Shown: in pieces, positions 18,350 to 27,221 of the stretch
Layout of the letters: every line of letters begins with the position of its first letter
Position numbering within the stretch: the stretch's first letter is position 1
From: Palsa-504 sp963739135
Lineage (GTDB): Bacteria > Actinomycetota > Actinomycetes > Streptosporangiales > Streptosporangiaceae
Reading direction: 5' to 3'
Assembly (NCBI GenBank): GCA_963739135.1
Contig: CAVTZG010000013.1
Span: forward strand, 434,001 to 498,000
DNA length: 64,000 nucleotides
The notes under the pieces: generated by a model
Told to the model about the DNA's origin: nothing
The model's input: the letters and a program-made list of their open reading frames with translations, nothing else
Database searches by the model: none
Made by a program: the position numbers and the translations under genes

Positions 18350-19600
18350 ATGGCCGTACCCGCCCTTCCCCTTGCCCCCGCCCCCGGCCGGATGAACGTC
18401 GACTTCGAGGAGAGGCTCGACTTCGGCCGGCTCCGGGCCTACCGGCTGGACCGCGCCCGGCAGGCCATGGAAAACGCCGGGCTGGGCGCGCTGCTGGTGT
18501 TCGACAACAACAACATCAGGTACCTGACCGGCGTCGCCATCGGCGAGTGGACCCGCGACAAGCTGTGCCGCTACGCGCTGTATACCCGCACCGGCGAGCT
18601 GGTGCTGTGGGACTTCGGCTCGGCCGCGGTGCACCACCGGATGTACTGCCCGTGGCTGAAGCCGGAGAACTGCATCGCCTCCTTCACCACCATGCGCGGC
18701 GCCGCCCCGCCCGCCTCCGGGCTCACCCAGAAGCAGGTGGCCGAGATCAAGGACCGCCTGCACGCCGCCGGGGTCACAGACGAACCCATCGGGGTGGACT
18801 GGGCCGAAGTCCCCACCTTCTTCGAGCTGCAGAAACAAGGGCTTCAGATCCGCGACGGCCAGCAGGTGATGCTGGACGCCCGGGAGATCAAGTCCCGGGA
18901 CGAGATCACCCTGCTGTCCACCGCCGCTGCCCTGGTCGACGGTACTTACCAGGACATCGCCGCCGCGCTCAAGCCCGGCGTGCGGGAAAATGAGATCGTC
19001 GCCCTGGCCAACAAGCGGCTGTACGAGATGGGCTCCGACGACGTGGAAAGCATCAACGCGGTGTCCGGCGAGCGGTGCAACCCGCACCCGCACAACTTCT
19101 CCGACCGCATGATCCGCCCCGGTGAGCAGGCGTTCTTCGACATCATGCACTCCTACAACGGCTACCGGACCTGCTACTACCGCTGCTTTGCGGTCGGCTG
19201 GGCCACCGAGCCGCAGAAGGACGCGTACAAGCGGGCCCGCGAGTGGATCGACGTCGCCATCGACATGATCAAGCCGGGCGTGTCCACCGACCAGGTGGCC
19301 CGGCTGTGGCCGGAGGCGCAGGAGATCGGGCTGGCCGACGAGAAGACCGCCTTCGGCCTGGAGTTCGGGCACGGGCTCGGGCTGGCCCTGCACGAACGCC
19401 CCATCATCTCCCGGCTCACCTCGCTCGACGCGCCGCTGGAGATCAAGGAAGGCATGGTGTTCGCCCTGGAGACCTACTGCCCGGCGACCGACGGGCAATC
19501 GGCGGCCAGGATCGAGGAAGAGGTGGTGGTCGGGCCGAACGGGGTGGACATCCTGACCAAGTTCCCGGCCCAGGACCTCTACGTCACCAACCCCTACTGA
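18350..19600 (+). CDS. M24-family pita-bread-fold enzyme (peptidase/creatinase/lyase-like)
   Basis: A 416-residue protein with a creatinase-type N-terminal domain (about residues 1-160, FDNNNIRYLTG) and a pita-bread catalytic domain (about 165-410). Family metal ligands are only partly conserved. The first aspartate region FFDIMHSYNGY, the histidine in EFGHGLGLALHE, and glutamates in VFALETYCP and ARIEEEVVV are present. The second aspartate, normally about eleven residues after the first, is replaced in TCYYRCF. M24 relatives include Xaa-Pro peptidases, creatinase, ectoine hydrolase DoeA and DMSP lyase DddP, so function is open. First gene of an operon with dehydrogenase subunits. ATG 18350 follows AGGAG at proper spacing. 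Confidence 0.8.
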   Translation: MAVPALPLAPAPGRMNVDFEERLDFGRLRAYRLDRARQAMENAGLGALLVFDNNNIRYLTGVAIGEWTRDKLCRYALYTRTGELVLWDFGSAAVHHRMYCPWLKPENCIASFTTMRGAAPPASGLTQKQVAEIKDRLHAAGVTDEPIGVDWAEVPTFFELQKQGLQIRDGQQVMLDAREIKSRDEITLLSTAAALVDGTYQDIAAALKPGVRENEIVALANKRLYEMGSDDVESINAVSGERCNPHPHNFSDRMIRPGEQAFFDIMHSYNGYRTCYYRCFAVGWATEPQKDAYKRAREWIDVAIDMIKPGVSTDQVARLWPEAQEIGLADEKTAFGLEFGHGLGLALHERPIISRLTSLDAPLEIKEGMVFALETYCPATDGQSAARIEEEVVVGPNGVDILTKFPAQDLYVTNPY

Positions 19601-19614
19601 CGAAGGCGATCCCG

Positions 19615-20601
19615 TTGCCAGAGATACCTGAGGCCACCGCGCTCGAGATGTACCGGACGATGATCCGGATCCGGCTGTTCGAGAAGCGCGCGCACGACCT
19701 GTTCCTGCAGAACCTGGTCAAGGGGACGACACACCTCGGCACCGGCCAGGAGGCGGTCGCGGCGGGCGTGTCACAGGCGATGAACGATGACGACTACGTG
19801 TTCACCACCTACCGCGGCCACAACCATGTGCTGGCCCGCGGCACGCCGATGACCCCGGTAATGGCCGAACTGCTCGGCCGGGAGAACGGGCTCATGCACG
19901 GCAAGGGCGGCTCGATGCACCTGCTCGACGTCTCCCACGGCATCCTCGGCGCCTACGCGATCATCGGCGCGCAGCTGGTCATCGCCAACGGCTCGGCCTG
20001 GTCGGCCCAGTACCGCGGCACCAAGCAGGTCACGGTCTGCTTCCTGGGTGACGGGGCGACCAACATCGGCGCCTTCCACGAGGCGCTCAACCTGGCCGCG
20101 GTCTGGAACCTGCCGGTGATCTTCATCTGCGAGAACAACCAGTACATGGAGTACACCGCGATCGGGACGGTCACCGCCGTGCCGCGGCCCGCCGCCGACC
20201 GGGCCGCCTCCTACGGGCTCGACGCGGTGGTGGTGGACGGCAACGACGTGGAGGCGGTCTATGAGGTGGCCCGGGCCGCGATCGGCCGCGCCCGGGACGG
20301 CGGCGGCCCGGCCCTCATCGAAGCGCTCACCTACCGGCACGGCGGTCACTCCCGCGCCGATCCCGGCAAGTACCGGCCGGACGAGGAGGTCAAGGAGTGG
20401 CTGTCCCGCGATCCGGTGCCGGCCTACCGTCAGGTCCTCATCGGCCGCGGCGTGGACGAGGCGGTCCTGGACGCGATCGACAAGTCCGCCAAGGACGCCG
20501 TGGACCGCGCCACCGAGGAGGCCAAGGCCGGGCCCGAGCCCCGGCTGGAGCTGGCGGGCACCAACGTGTGGGCCGACGGCGGCAACTCCTGGAGGAACTG
20601 A
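19615..20601 (+). CDS. 2-oxo acid (pyruvate/acetoin-type) dehydrogenase E1 component, alpha subunit
   Basis: A 328-residue ThDP enzyme. The cofactor motif GDGATNIGAFHEALN lies near residue 142 and the phosphorylation-loop-type stretch YRHGGHSRADPGKYR near residue 240. GSMHLLD and YRGHNHVLARG match the PdhA/AcoA family. It pairs with the E1 beta encoded two genes on to form the decarboxylating E1 heterotetramer. The TTG at 19615 is taken as start because GAAGG precedes it; ATG 19648 is the alternative. Its stop overlaps the ATG of the lipoyl gene (TGATG). Length fits acetoin-dehydrogenase-like E1 alpha better than the longer pyruvate forms; the substrate is not certain. Confidence 0.88.
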   Translation: MPEIPEATALEMYRTMIRIRLFEKRAHDLFLQNLVKGTTHLGTGQEAVAAGVSQAMNDDDYVFTTYRGHNHVLARGTPMTPVMAELLGRENGLMHGKGGSMHLLDVSHGILGAYAIIGAQLVIANGSAWSAQYRGTKQVTVCFLGDGATNIGAFHEALNLAAVWNLPVIFICENNQYMEYTAIGTVTAVPRPAADRAASYGLDAVVVDGNDVEAVYEVARAAIGRARDGGGPALIEALTYRHGGHSRADPGKYRPDEEVKEWLSRDPVPAYRQVLIGRGVDEAVLDAIDKSAKDAVDRATEEAKAGPEPRLELAGTNVWADGGNSWRN

Positions 20602-20975
20602 TGGCAGAGGCTTTTCCCGGGGGGAGACCCCCCGGATCCCCCTCTTCTCCTCCCGGGGGGAGACCCCCCGGACCCCCCTCTTCTCCTCCCGGGGGAAGCC
20701 CCCCCGGACCCCCCTCTTCTCCTCCCGGGGGAAGCCCCCCCGGACCCCTCTTTGTTGTCATGCCCAGGATGGGGGAGACGGTCGACGAGGGCACTGTCAA
20801 CGAGTGGTACAAGCAGGTCGGCGACGCGGTGAGCGAGGGCGAGCCGCTGCTCGAGATCGGCACCGACAAGGTGGACACCGAGATACCCGCCCCCGTGACC
20901 GGCGTCCTGTCCGAGATCCGCGTCCAGCAAGGCGAGACAGTCCCGGTCGCCACGGTCATCGCCGTCATCACCTGA
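20601..20975 (+). CDS. Stand-alone lipoyl-domain protein (E2-like acyl carrier) with repeat-derived insert
   Basis: A 124-residue protein. Residues 52-124 form one complete lipoyl/biotinyl domain: VVMPRMGETVDEGTVNEW and the lipoylation lysine in IGTDKVDTE (Lys90). It ends right after the domain, so there is no subunit-binding domain and no catalytic acyltransferase core, both usual in E2. Residues 6-51 are a Pro/Gly/Ser repeat of 12-residue units encoded by G6/C6 DNA repeats inserted five codons after the start; without them the protein would be about 78 residues. It overlaps the E1 alpha stop. It probably carries the acyl group from E1, with the acyltransferase supplied elsewhere or not needed. 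Confidence 0.82.
   Translation: MAEAFPGGRPPGSPSSPPGGRPPGPPSSPPGGSPPGPPSSPPGGSPPGPLFVVMPRMGETVDEGTVNEWYKQVGDAVSEGEPLLEIGTDKVDTEIPAPVTGVLSEIRVQQGETVPVATVIAVIT
20616..20753 (+). repeat. Four tandem 36-bp G6/C6 repeat units inside the lipoyl gene
   Basis: Units begin at 20616, 20652, 20688 and 20724. Each contains CCCGGGGG(G/A) then CCCCCCGGA and a CTCTTCTCCT tail. Read in reverse the first unit is GGGATCCGGGGGGTCTCC followed by CCCCGGGAAAAG, matching the repeat copies near 46.05 and 56.65 kb. A unit length divisible by three keeps the gene open. Confidence 0.85.
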
Positions 20976-21016
20976 CCGCCGTAATTATTTAAATTTTTAT
21001 TCCGAACGGAGGCGTG
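20976..21016 (+). other. AT-rich spacer inside the dehydrogenase operon
   Basis: TAATTATTTAAATTTTTATT (20982-21001) is almost pure A/T in a region otherwise far above 65% GC. It lies between the lipoyl gene and E1 beta, just before the GGAGG of E1 beta. It may hold an internal promoter, an RNase-sensitive spacer or a scar of an insertion. Confidence 0.6.
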
Positions 21017-22000
21017 GTGGCAGTTATCACCTACCGCGAAGCAGTGGCCCGGGGTATCGCGCAGGAGATGCGCCGTGACCCCAACGTCGTGTTCATCGGC
21101 GAGGACGTGGCGGCGGCCGGCGGGGTGTTCAAGACCACGGTCGGGCTGCTCGAGGAGTTCGGCCCCCGGCGGGTCCGCGACACCCCGATCAGCGAGCAGG
21201 CCATCCTGGGCGCCACGGTGGGCGCCGCGATGACCGGCCTGCGCCCGATCGCGGAGATCATGTTCAGCGATTTCTTCGCGGTCTGCTGGGACCTGATCGC
21301 CAACGAGATGGCCAAGATCAGGTACATGTCCGACGGCCAGCTGACGCTGCCGCTGGTCGTCCGGTGCGCCAACGGCGCCGGGGTGCGGTTCGGGGCCCAG
21401 CACTCCCAGTCGGTGGAGAACTGGGCCATGGCCGTGCCCGGCCTGAAGGTCATCGCGCCGTCCAGCCCGCACAACGTCGTCGGGCTGCTCGCCGCGGCCG
21501 TCCGGGACCCGGATCCGGTCGTGTTCTTCGAGCACAAGGGCCTGTACGCGAGCAAGGGCGACGTGCCGGAGGGCATCGAGGTAGTCGAGGAGTTGGGCCG
21601 GGCCAAGGTGCTGCGCGAGGGCAGGGACGCGACCATCCTGGCTCTGGCCGCGATGGTGCCGCGGGCCATGGCGGCTGCCGGGCGGCTGTCCGAGCACGGT
21701 ATTGAGGTCACGGTGGTCGACGTGCGGTCGCTGGTCCCGCTGGACACCCGCACGATCCTGGCCGAGGTGACCAACACCGGCCGGCTGTTCACGGTCGAGG
21801 AGAACCCCCGGCTGTGCGGCTGGGGCGCGGAGATCGTCTCGATCGTGGCCGAGGAGGCGTACGGCGCGCTCACCGGCCCCCCGGTCCGCATCACCACCCC
21901 CCATATCCCGCTGCCGGCCGCAGATAAGCTCGAAGACTACGTACTGCCCTCGGCGGACAGGATCACCGAGACCGTGCGCAAGTCTCTGGAGGAATGGTGA
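21017..22000 (+). CDS. 2-oxo acid dehydrogenase E1 component, beta subunit
   Basis: A 327-residue transketolase-type beta subunit. Motifs include FIGEDVAAAGGVFKTT (about residue 31), RVRDTPISEQAILGATVGAAMTG (about residue 56) and the C-terminal domain VDVRSLVPLDTRTI (about residue 241). It forms E1 with the alpha subunit two genes upstream. Two GTG codons (21014, 21017) follow GGAGG (21008-21012); the second is better spaced. The stop overlaps the ATG of the aldehyde dehydrogenase (ATGGTGA), indicating coupled translation. Confidence 0.9.
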   Translation: MAVITYREAVARGIAQEMRRDPNVVFIGEDVAAAGGVFKTTVGLLEEFGPRRVRDTPISEQAILGATVGAAMTGLRPIAEIMFSDFFAVCWDLIANEMAKIRYMSDGQLTLPLVVRCANGAGVRFGAQHSQSVENWAMAVPGLKVIAPSSPHNVVGLLAAAVRDPDPVVFFEHKGLYASKGDVPEGIEVVEELGRAKVLREGRDATILALAAMVPRAMAAAGRLSEHGIEVTVVDVRSLVPLDTRTILAEVTNTGRLFTVEENPRLCGWGAEIVSIVAEEAYGALTGPPVRITTPHIPLPAADKLEDYVLPSADRITETVRKSLEEW

Positions 22001-23460
22001 GCGCCAACCTGACCGAACTGGTCGGCATTGAAGTACCCACGGGCCTGCTGATCGGCGGGGAGTGGACCGGAGGGCGGGGCGGCGGCACGCTGTCCGTCAT
22101 CGACCCGGCCACCGAGGACGCGCTGGCCGAGGTGGCCGACGGCACCGTCGAGGACGCGCTGGACGCGGTCGGCGCGGCAGCGGACGCGCTGGCCGGCTGG
22201 GCCGCCACGCCGCCCCGCCAGCGGGCGGAGTGCCTGCGCCGGACCTTCGAGCTGATGACCGCCAACGCCGAGTCCCTGGCCCGGCTGATGGCGGCCGAGA
22301 ACGGCAAGGCGCTGCGCGACGCTCGGGCCGAGGCCACGTACTCGGCCGAGTTCTTCCGCTGGTACGCCGAAGAGGCCGTCCGGATGGAAGGCGTGCTGAT
22401 GCAGGCGCCTTCCGGTGCGAACAAGATACTGGTCATGCGCCAGCCGGTCGGCGTGTCGGTGCTGGTCACGCCGTGGAACTTCCCGGCTGCGATGGCCACC
22501 CGCAAGATCGGCCCGGCGCTGGCGGCCGGCTGCACGGTGGTGCTCAAGCCGGCCTCGGAGACCCCGCTGACCGCGCTGGCCATCGCCTCGCTGCTGGCCG
22601 AGGCCGGCGTGCCGGACGGGGTGGTCAACGTGCTGCCCTCGCGGAAGTCCGGTGCGGTCGTGTCGGCCATGCTGAACGACCCGCGGGTCCGTAAGCTGTC
22701 CTTCACCGGGTCGACCGAGGTAGGCCGGATCCTGCTGCGTGAGGCCGCGGATACCGTGGTGAACTGCTCGATGGAGCTAGGCGGCAACGCGCCGTTCATC
22801 ATCTTCGAGGACGCGGACGTCGACGCCGCCGTCGAGGGCGCCCTGATCGCCAAGATGCGCAACGGCGGCGAGGCCTGCACCGCCGCCAACCGTTTCTACG
22901 TCCACGAGGCCGTCGCCGACGAGTTCAGCCGGGCCTTCGCGGCCCGGCTCGACCGCATGGTCGTTGGTCCCGGCCTGGACGAGGCCACAGACGTCGGCCC
23001 GCTGGTCAACGAGCCGACCCGGACCAAGGTCGCCGAACTGGTCGAGTCCGCCACGGCTGACGGCGGCAAGGTGGTCACCGGAGGGCACGTGCCGCAGCGG
23101 CGCGGCTACTTCTACCAGCCCACCGTGATCGACCAGGTGCCGGCAGGCGCGGGCATCCTCGGGACGGAGATCTTCGGCCCGGTGGCGCCCGTGGTCAGGT
23201 TCACCTCAGAAGCAGATGCGGTCGCCTGGGCCAACGACACCGAATTCGGGCTCGTCTCTTACGTCTACACCCGCGACCTGAGCCGCGGCCTGCGGGTCAG
23301 TGAGGCGCTGGAGGCTGGCATGGTCGGCCTGAACCGCGGCCTGGTGTCGGACCCGGCGGCCCCGTTCGGCGGCGTGAAGCAGTCCGGAATCGGCCGCGAG
23401 GGCGCACACGAGGGGCTCCTGGAGTTCACCGAGACCAAGTACATCGCTACCAACTGGTGA
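21994..23460 (+). CDS. NAD(P)-dependent aldehyde dehydrogenase, succinate-semialdehyde dehydrogenase type
   Basis: 488 residues of the ALDH superfamily. It has the NAD-binding region VTPWNFPAAMATRKIGPALAAG (about residue 156), the glycine motif FTGSTEVGR, the general-base glutamate in MELGGNAPFI (about residue 257) and the catalytic cysteine in NGGEACTAANRF (about residue 292). The overall pattern resembles GabD-like enzymes. ATG 21994 has GGAGG just upstream and overlaps the E1 beta stop. It is the last gene of the M24-E1-lipoyl-E1 operon, so it probably oxidises an aldehyde intermediate of that pathway. Confidence 0.9.
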   Translation: MVSANLTELVGIEVPTGLLIGGEWTGGRGGGTLSVIDPATEDALAEVADGTVEDALDAVGAAADALAGWAATPPRQRAECLRRTFELMTANAESLARLMAAENGKALRDARAEATYSAEFFRWYAEEAVRMEGVLMQAPSGANKILVMRQPVGVSVLVTPWNFPAAMATRKIGPALAAGCTVVLKPASETPLTALAIASLLAEAGVPDGVVNVLPSRKSGAVVSAMLNDPRVRKLSFTGSTEVGRILLREAADTVVNCSMELGGNAPFIIFEDADVDAAVEGALIAKMRNGGEACTAANRFYVHEAVADEFSRAFAARLDRMVVGPGLDEATDVGPLVNEPTRTKVAELVESATADGGKVVTGGHVPQRRGYFYQPTVIDQVPAGAGILGTEIFGPVAPVVRFTSEADAVAWANDTEFGLVSYVYTRDLSRGLRVSEALEAGMVGLNRGLVSDPAAPFGGVKQSGIGREGAHEGLLEFTETKYIATNW

Positions 23461-23630
23461 CGCGGACGGGGTGCACGGGACCGGCGAGGATACCCGGGCG
23501 GCCCAGGACGGGACCGGCACGATCGACGGGACACGGTCCTAGCACCCGCCCGGGGTTCCTCCAGGAGTGGTTCGGTGGGGTGGACAGGCAACGGCGTTGA
23601 CAGCCCCGCTCATCACCGGTTGTCGGTGCA
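23461..23630. other. Spacer between the dehydrogenase operon and glycan region
   Basis: Separates the rightward aldehyde dehydrogenase from the leftward membrane-protein remnant. No gene or clear hairpin was found. Confidence 0.4.
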
Positions 23631-25319
23631 TCAGGGAGTCTTGAACCCGCCGATGGCCGGTATGTTCAGCCGGGTCAGCAGGTTGTAGTTGTAGACGGTG
23701 ATCGTGTACTCCTTGAAATGGTAGGTGCGGGCGGGCGGGCCGAACTGGGCGCGTATCACGTTCGGCTTGATGTCCGCGACGTCCCCGGGCGGCCAGGTAA
23801 CCGAGACGATGAAGTTCGCCTGCGATACGGCAGGGTTGTACCACGAGTAATCGGACTCATACGCATGGGCGGAGGCGCCGTTATCTGTCAGCGGGTGCCA
23901 GCCTGACCCGGCCGCCGCTGTCGAGCGTGGTGATGTTCGACTCCCCGCCTCCGGCCAGGCCGTAGGTCAGGTGGTGGGCCTCCAGCCAGTCCGCGAGGTC
24001 CTGGTGCCAGGGGGCCTGGACGGGCTGGAGATCGTTGTGGGCCAGCGCCGCCGAGGTAGCAGACGAGCCCGAGGGCGAGCACCGGCTCCAGCCTGGCCTT
24101 GGCCAGCCGGGGGCCGAGCAGCAGGCCGGCCAGCACCGCGCAGAACGGCAGCACGGTGACGATCTCATGCGCGCCCGAGACCGGGGCCATGTAGGGGCCG
24201 AACGCGCCCGCGGCCAGGACGATGATCGTTCCCGGCGACCAGGACCTGGGTGACGCGGTCGATGCGGCCGAAGAAGCCGCGCAAGCCGATCCACAGCGCC
24301 CAGAAGCCCAGCGCCACCCCGATCAGGTGCAGCAGCGCGAATATCGCGTTGATGCCCATCGGCTGCCCGATGAAGTCGGCGCCGAACAAGATCAGCACGC
24401 AGTAGATGGTCACCCAGAACTGGGCCGGCAGCGCCGTAACCGGGACGAACCCGGTACCGAATCTCGGCGGGGGGATGTAGAAGCCGCCGGCCTTGTGGAT
24501 CTGCGACAAGATGAGGTGCGCCAGCCCGATCGACAGCAGCGCCGTCACGGCCAGCGAGGCGTCATACCACCGGGCCCTGGGCGGGCGCTGGCGCCGGGCG
24601 ATCTCCGCGCAGGCCCGCACGCCGCAGGCCAGCCCCACCGGCAAGGCGGCGGCATAGGTGGCGAGCGGGTCATTGACCTGCGCCCAGACCAGCATCACGC
24701 CCACCGCCACCGGCACCCACCACCGCTCCTCCGGTGCCCGGTCCAGTATCAGCAGCATCACCAGGATGGGAATCACGGTGCCGGTGTGGTTCGGTCCTTG
24801 CAGCAGGATCCGGGTCCCGTACTGCAGCGAGGGTGCCAGCATGATGCCCGCGGCGAGCAGGGCCCGCACGACGCCCTCGCCGCCGCGGGCGTTTCCCCGG
24901 GCCAGCAGCGCGCCCAGCAGCACCACCGCCGTGTAGATCAACGCCGCCAGGATGTGCACCTCGCCTGGCCGCAGCCCGTAGACCATCTCGATGATCACGT
25001 TCAGCGGAAGCTCGACGGTGTAGAACGATATGTCCCCTAGCCACCAGCCGCTCAGCAGCACGTTGCCGTGCCACATCTGCCAGGCCTGCAGCGCCTGCGC
25101 CGCAGGGTCGGCGTCCAGCTCCAGGGTCTGGGCCTGCCGCAGGTAGCACCAGTACAGCACCAGCCCGGCCGCGGCCAGGCCCGCCGCCCACAGCAACCTC
25201 GGGTGGCGCCGGGCCCACTCCGGCAACCGCCGCAGCCGCTCCGGCAACCGCGACGGCGGCGTGCTGCCCGGCCCGACGGCCGTCCGCTCGCCGCCCTCGG
25301 TCAACCCGACATCTGCCAT
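23631..25319 (-). pseudogene. Family-1 polytopic membrane protein, copy A, three single-base insertions
   Basis: Near-identical to the next copy (25481-27167). The frame opens MADVGLTEGGERTAVG and runs through about ten membrane segments. Compared with copy B there is an extra base near 24229, near 24050 and near 23892; together they restore the frame for the tail GASAHAYESDYSWYNP. Between them about 110 residues are scrambled. Conserved family features are the early loop LELDADPAAQALQAWQMWHGN, the WLGDISFYTVELP segment, the IVTVLPFCAVLAG helix and a periplasmic C-terminal domain ending in TYHFKEYTITVYNYNLL. Probably a GT-C-like glycosyltransferase relative, by topology and neighbours only. 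Confidence 0.75.
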
Positions 25320-25480
25320 GGTCCCCTAACCAGCTCCCCAGATCGACAGCAGGTCCTCGCCCGCACCATGATGGTGTACCTCTCCGACGGCCTGCTCCGC
25401 ACAACGATAAAATCGGGATAACGAAAAATCTCGCCCGGCTCGCCGAACTTTACCCGCGGCCACCCGGCCAGGCCGCGTGA

Positions 25481-27167
25481 TCACGGGGTCTTTAACCCGC
25501 CGATGGCCGGTATGTTCAGCCGGGTCAGCAGGTTGTAGTTGTAGACGGTGATCGTGTACTCCTTGAAATGGTAGGTGCGGGCGGGGGGACCGAACTGGGC
25601 GCGTATCACGCTCGGCTTGACGGGCGACTTGTCCATGGGCGGCCAGGTGACCGTGACGATGAAGTTGGCCTGTGACACGGCGGGGTTGTACCACGAGTAG
25701 TCCGACTCATACAGCATAGGCGGAGGCGCCGTTATCTGTCAGGGGTGCGAGCCTGACCTGGCCGCCGCTGTCGAGCGTGGTGATGTTCGATTCCCAATAT
25801 CCGGCTAGGCCGTAGGTCAGGTGGTGGGCCTCCAGCCAGTCCGCGAGGTCCTGGTGCCAGGGGGCCTGGACCGGCTGGGTGTCGTTGTGGGCCAGCGCCC
25901 CCAGGTAGCAGACGAGCCCGAGGGCGAGCACCGGCTCCAGCCTGGCCTTGACCAGCCGGCCGCCGAGCAGCCTGCCTGCCAGCACCGCGCAGAACGGCAG
26001 CACGGTGACGATCTCATGCGCGCCCGAGACCGGGATCATGTAGGGGCCGAACGCCCCCGCCGCCAGCACGATGATCGTCCCGGCGACCAGGACCTGGGTG
26101 ACGCGGTCGATGCGGCCGAAGAAGCCGCGCAAGCCGATCCACAGCCCCCAGAAGCCCAGCGCCACCCCGACCAGGTGCGCCAGCGCGAATATCGCGTTGA
26201 TGCCCATCGGCTGCCCGATGAAGTCGGCGCCGAACAAGATCAGCACGCAGTACACGGTTACCCAGGACTGGGCCGGCAGCGCCGTAACCGGGACGAACCC
26301 GGTACCGAATCTCGGCGGGGGCATGTAGAAGCCGCCTGCCGCGTGGATCTCCGACAGTATGAGGTGCGCCACCCCGATGGAGACCACCGCCGTCACGGCC
26401 AGCGCGGCGTCATACCACCGGGCCCTGGGCACCGGCAGCCGCCGGGCGATCTCCGCGCAGGCCCGCACGCCGCAGGCCAGCCCCACCGGCAAGGCGGCGG
26501 CATAGGTGGCGAGCGGGTCATTGACCTGCGCCCAGACCAGCATCACGCCCACCGCCACCGGCACCCACCACCGCTCCTCCGGTGCCCGGTCCAGTATCAG
26601 CAGCATCACCAGGATGGGAATCACGGTGCCGGTGTGGTTCGGTCCTTGCAGCAGGATCCGCGTCCCGTACTGCAGCGAGGGTGCCAGCATGATGCCCGCG
26701 GCGAGCAGGGCCCGCACGACGCCCTCGCCGCCGCGGGCGTTTCCCCGGGCCAGCAGCGCGCCCAGCAGCACCACCGCCGTGTAGATCAACGCCGCCAGGA
26801 TGTGCACCTCGCCTGGCCGCAGCCCGTAGACCATCTCGATGATCACGTTCAGCGGAAGCTCGACGGTGTAGAACGATATGTCCCCTAGCCACCAGCCGCT
26901 CAGCAGCACGTTGCCGTGCCACATCTGCCAGGCCTGCAGCGCCTGCGCCGCAGGGTCGGCGTCCAGCTCCAGGGTCTGGGCCTGCCGCAGGTAGCACCAG
27001 TACAGCACCAGCCCGGCCGCGGCCAGGCCCGCCGCCCACAGCAACCTCGGGTGGCGCCGGGCCCACTCCGGCAACCGCCGCAGCCGCTCCGGCAACCGCG
27101 ACGGCGGCGTGCTGCCCGGCCCGACGGCCGTCCGCTCGCCGCCCTCGGTCAACCCGACATCTGCCAT
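25481..27167 (-). pseudogene. Family-1 polytopic membrane protein, copy B, one single-base insertion
   Basis: Tandem duplicate of copy A with a period of about 1.85 kb; the first 260 codons are virtually identical. The frame is intact for 486 residues to APLTDNGASAYAV. There an extra base near 25712 shifts the reading frame, and the last 75 residues (YESDYSWYNPAVSQANF to GGLKTP) continue in another frame to a stop at 25481. Without the insertion the protein would be 561 residues. The lesion removes only part of the extracytoplasmic C-terminal domain, so residual function is possible. Confidence 0.75.
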
Positions 27168-27221
27168 GGTCCCCTAACCAGCTCCCGAAATCGGCAGCAG
27201 GTTCTCCCGGCGCGACCCTGG

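Larger units (their letters stand above)
23631..27190 (-). repeat. 1.85-kb tandem gene duplication
   Basis: Two copies of the same membrane-protein gene and its immediate upstream bases (CCATGGTCCCCTAACCAGCTCCC at the start end of each copy) lie head to tail. They are separated by about 160 bases without a gene (25320-25480). Long stretches (for example about 24595-25336 and 26450-27186) appear identical, which points to recent duplication or gene conversion. Confidence 0.85.

Noticed and set aside
20616..20753. Possible CRISPR-like array
   Set aside because: Units are directly adjacent with no unique spacers and are translated in frame; likewise the 27-bp units at 17813-17985 and 42-bp units at 53502-53585.
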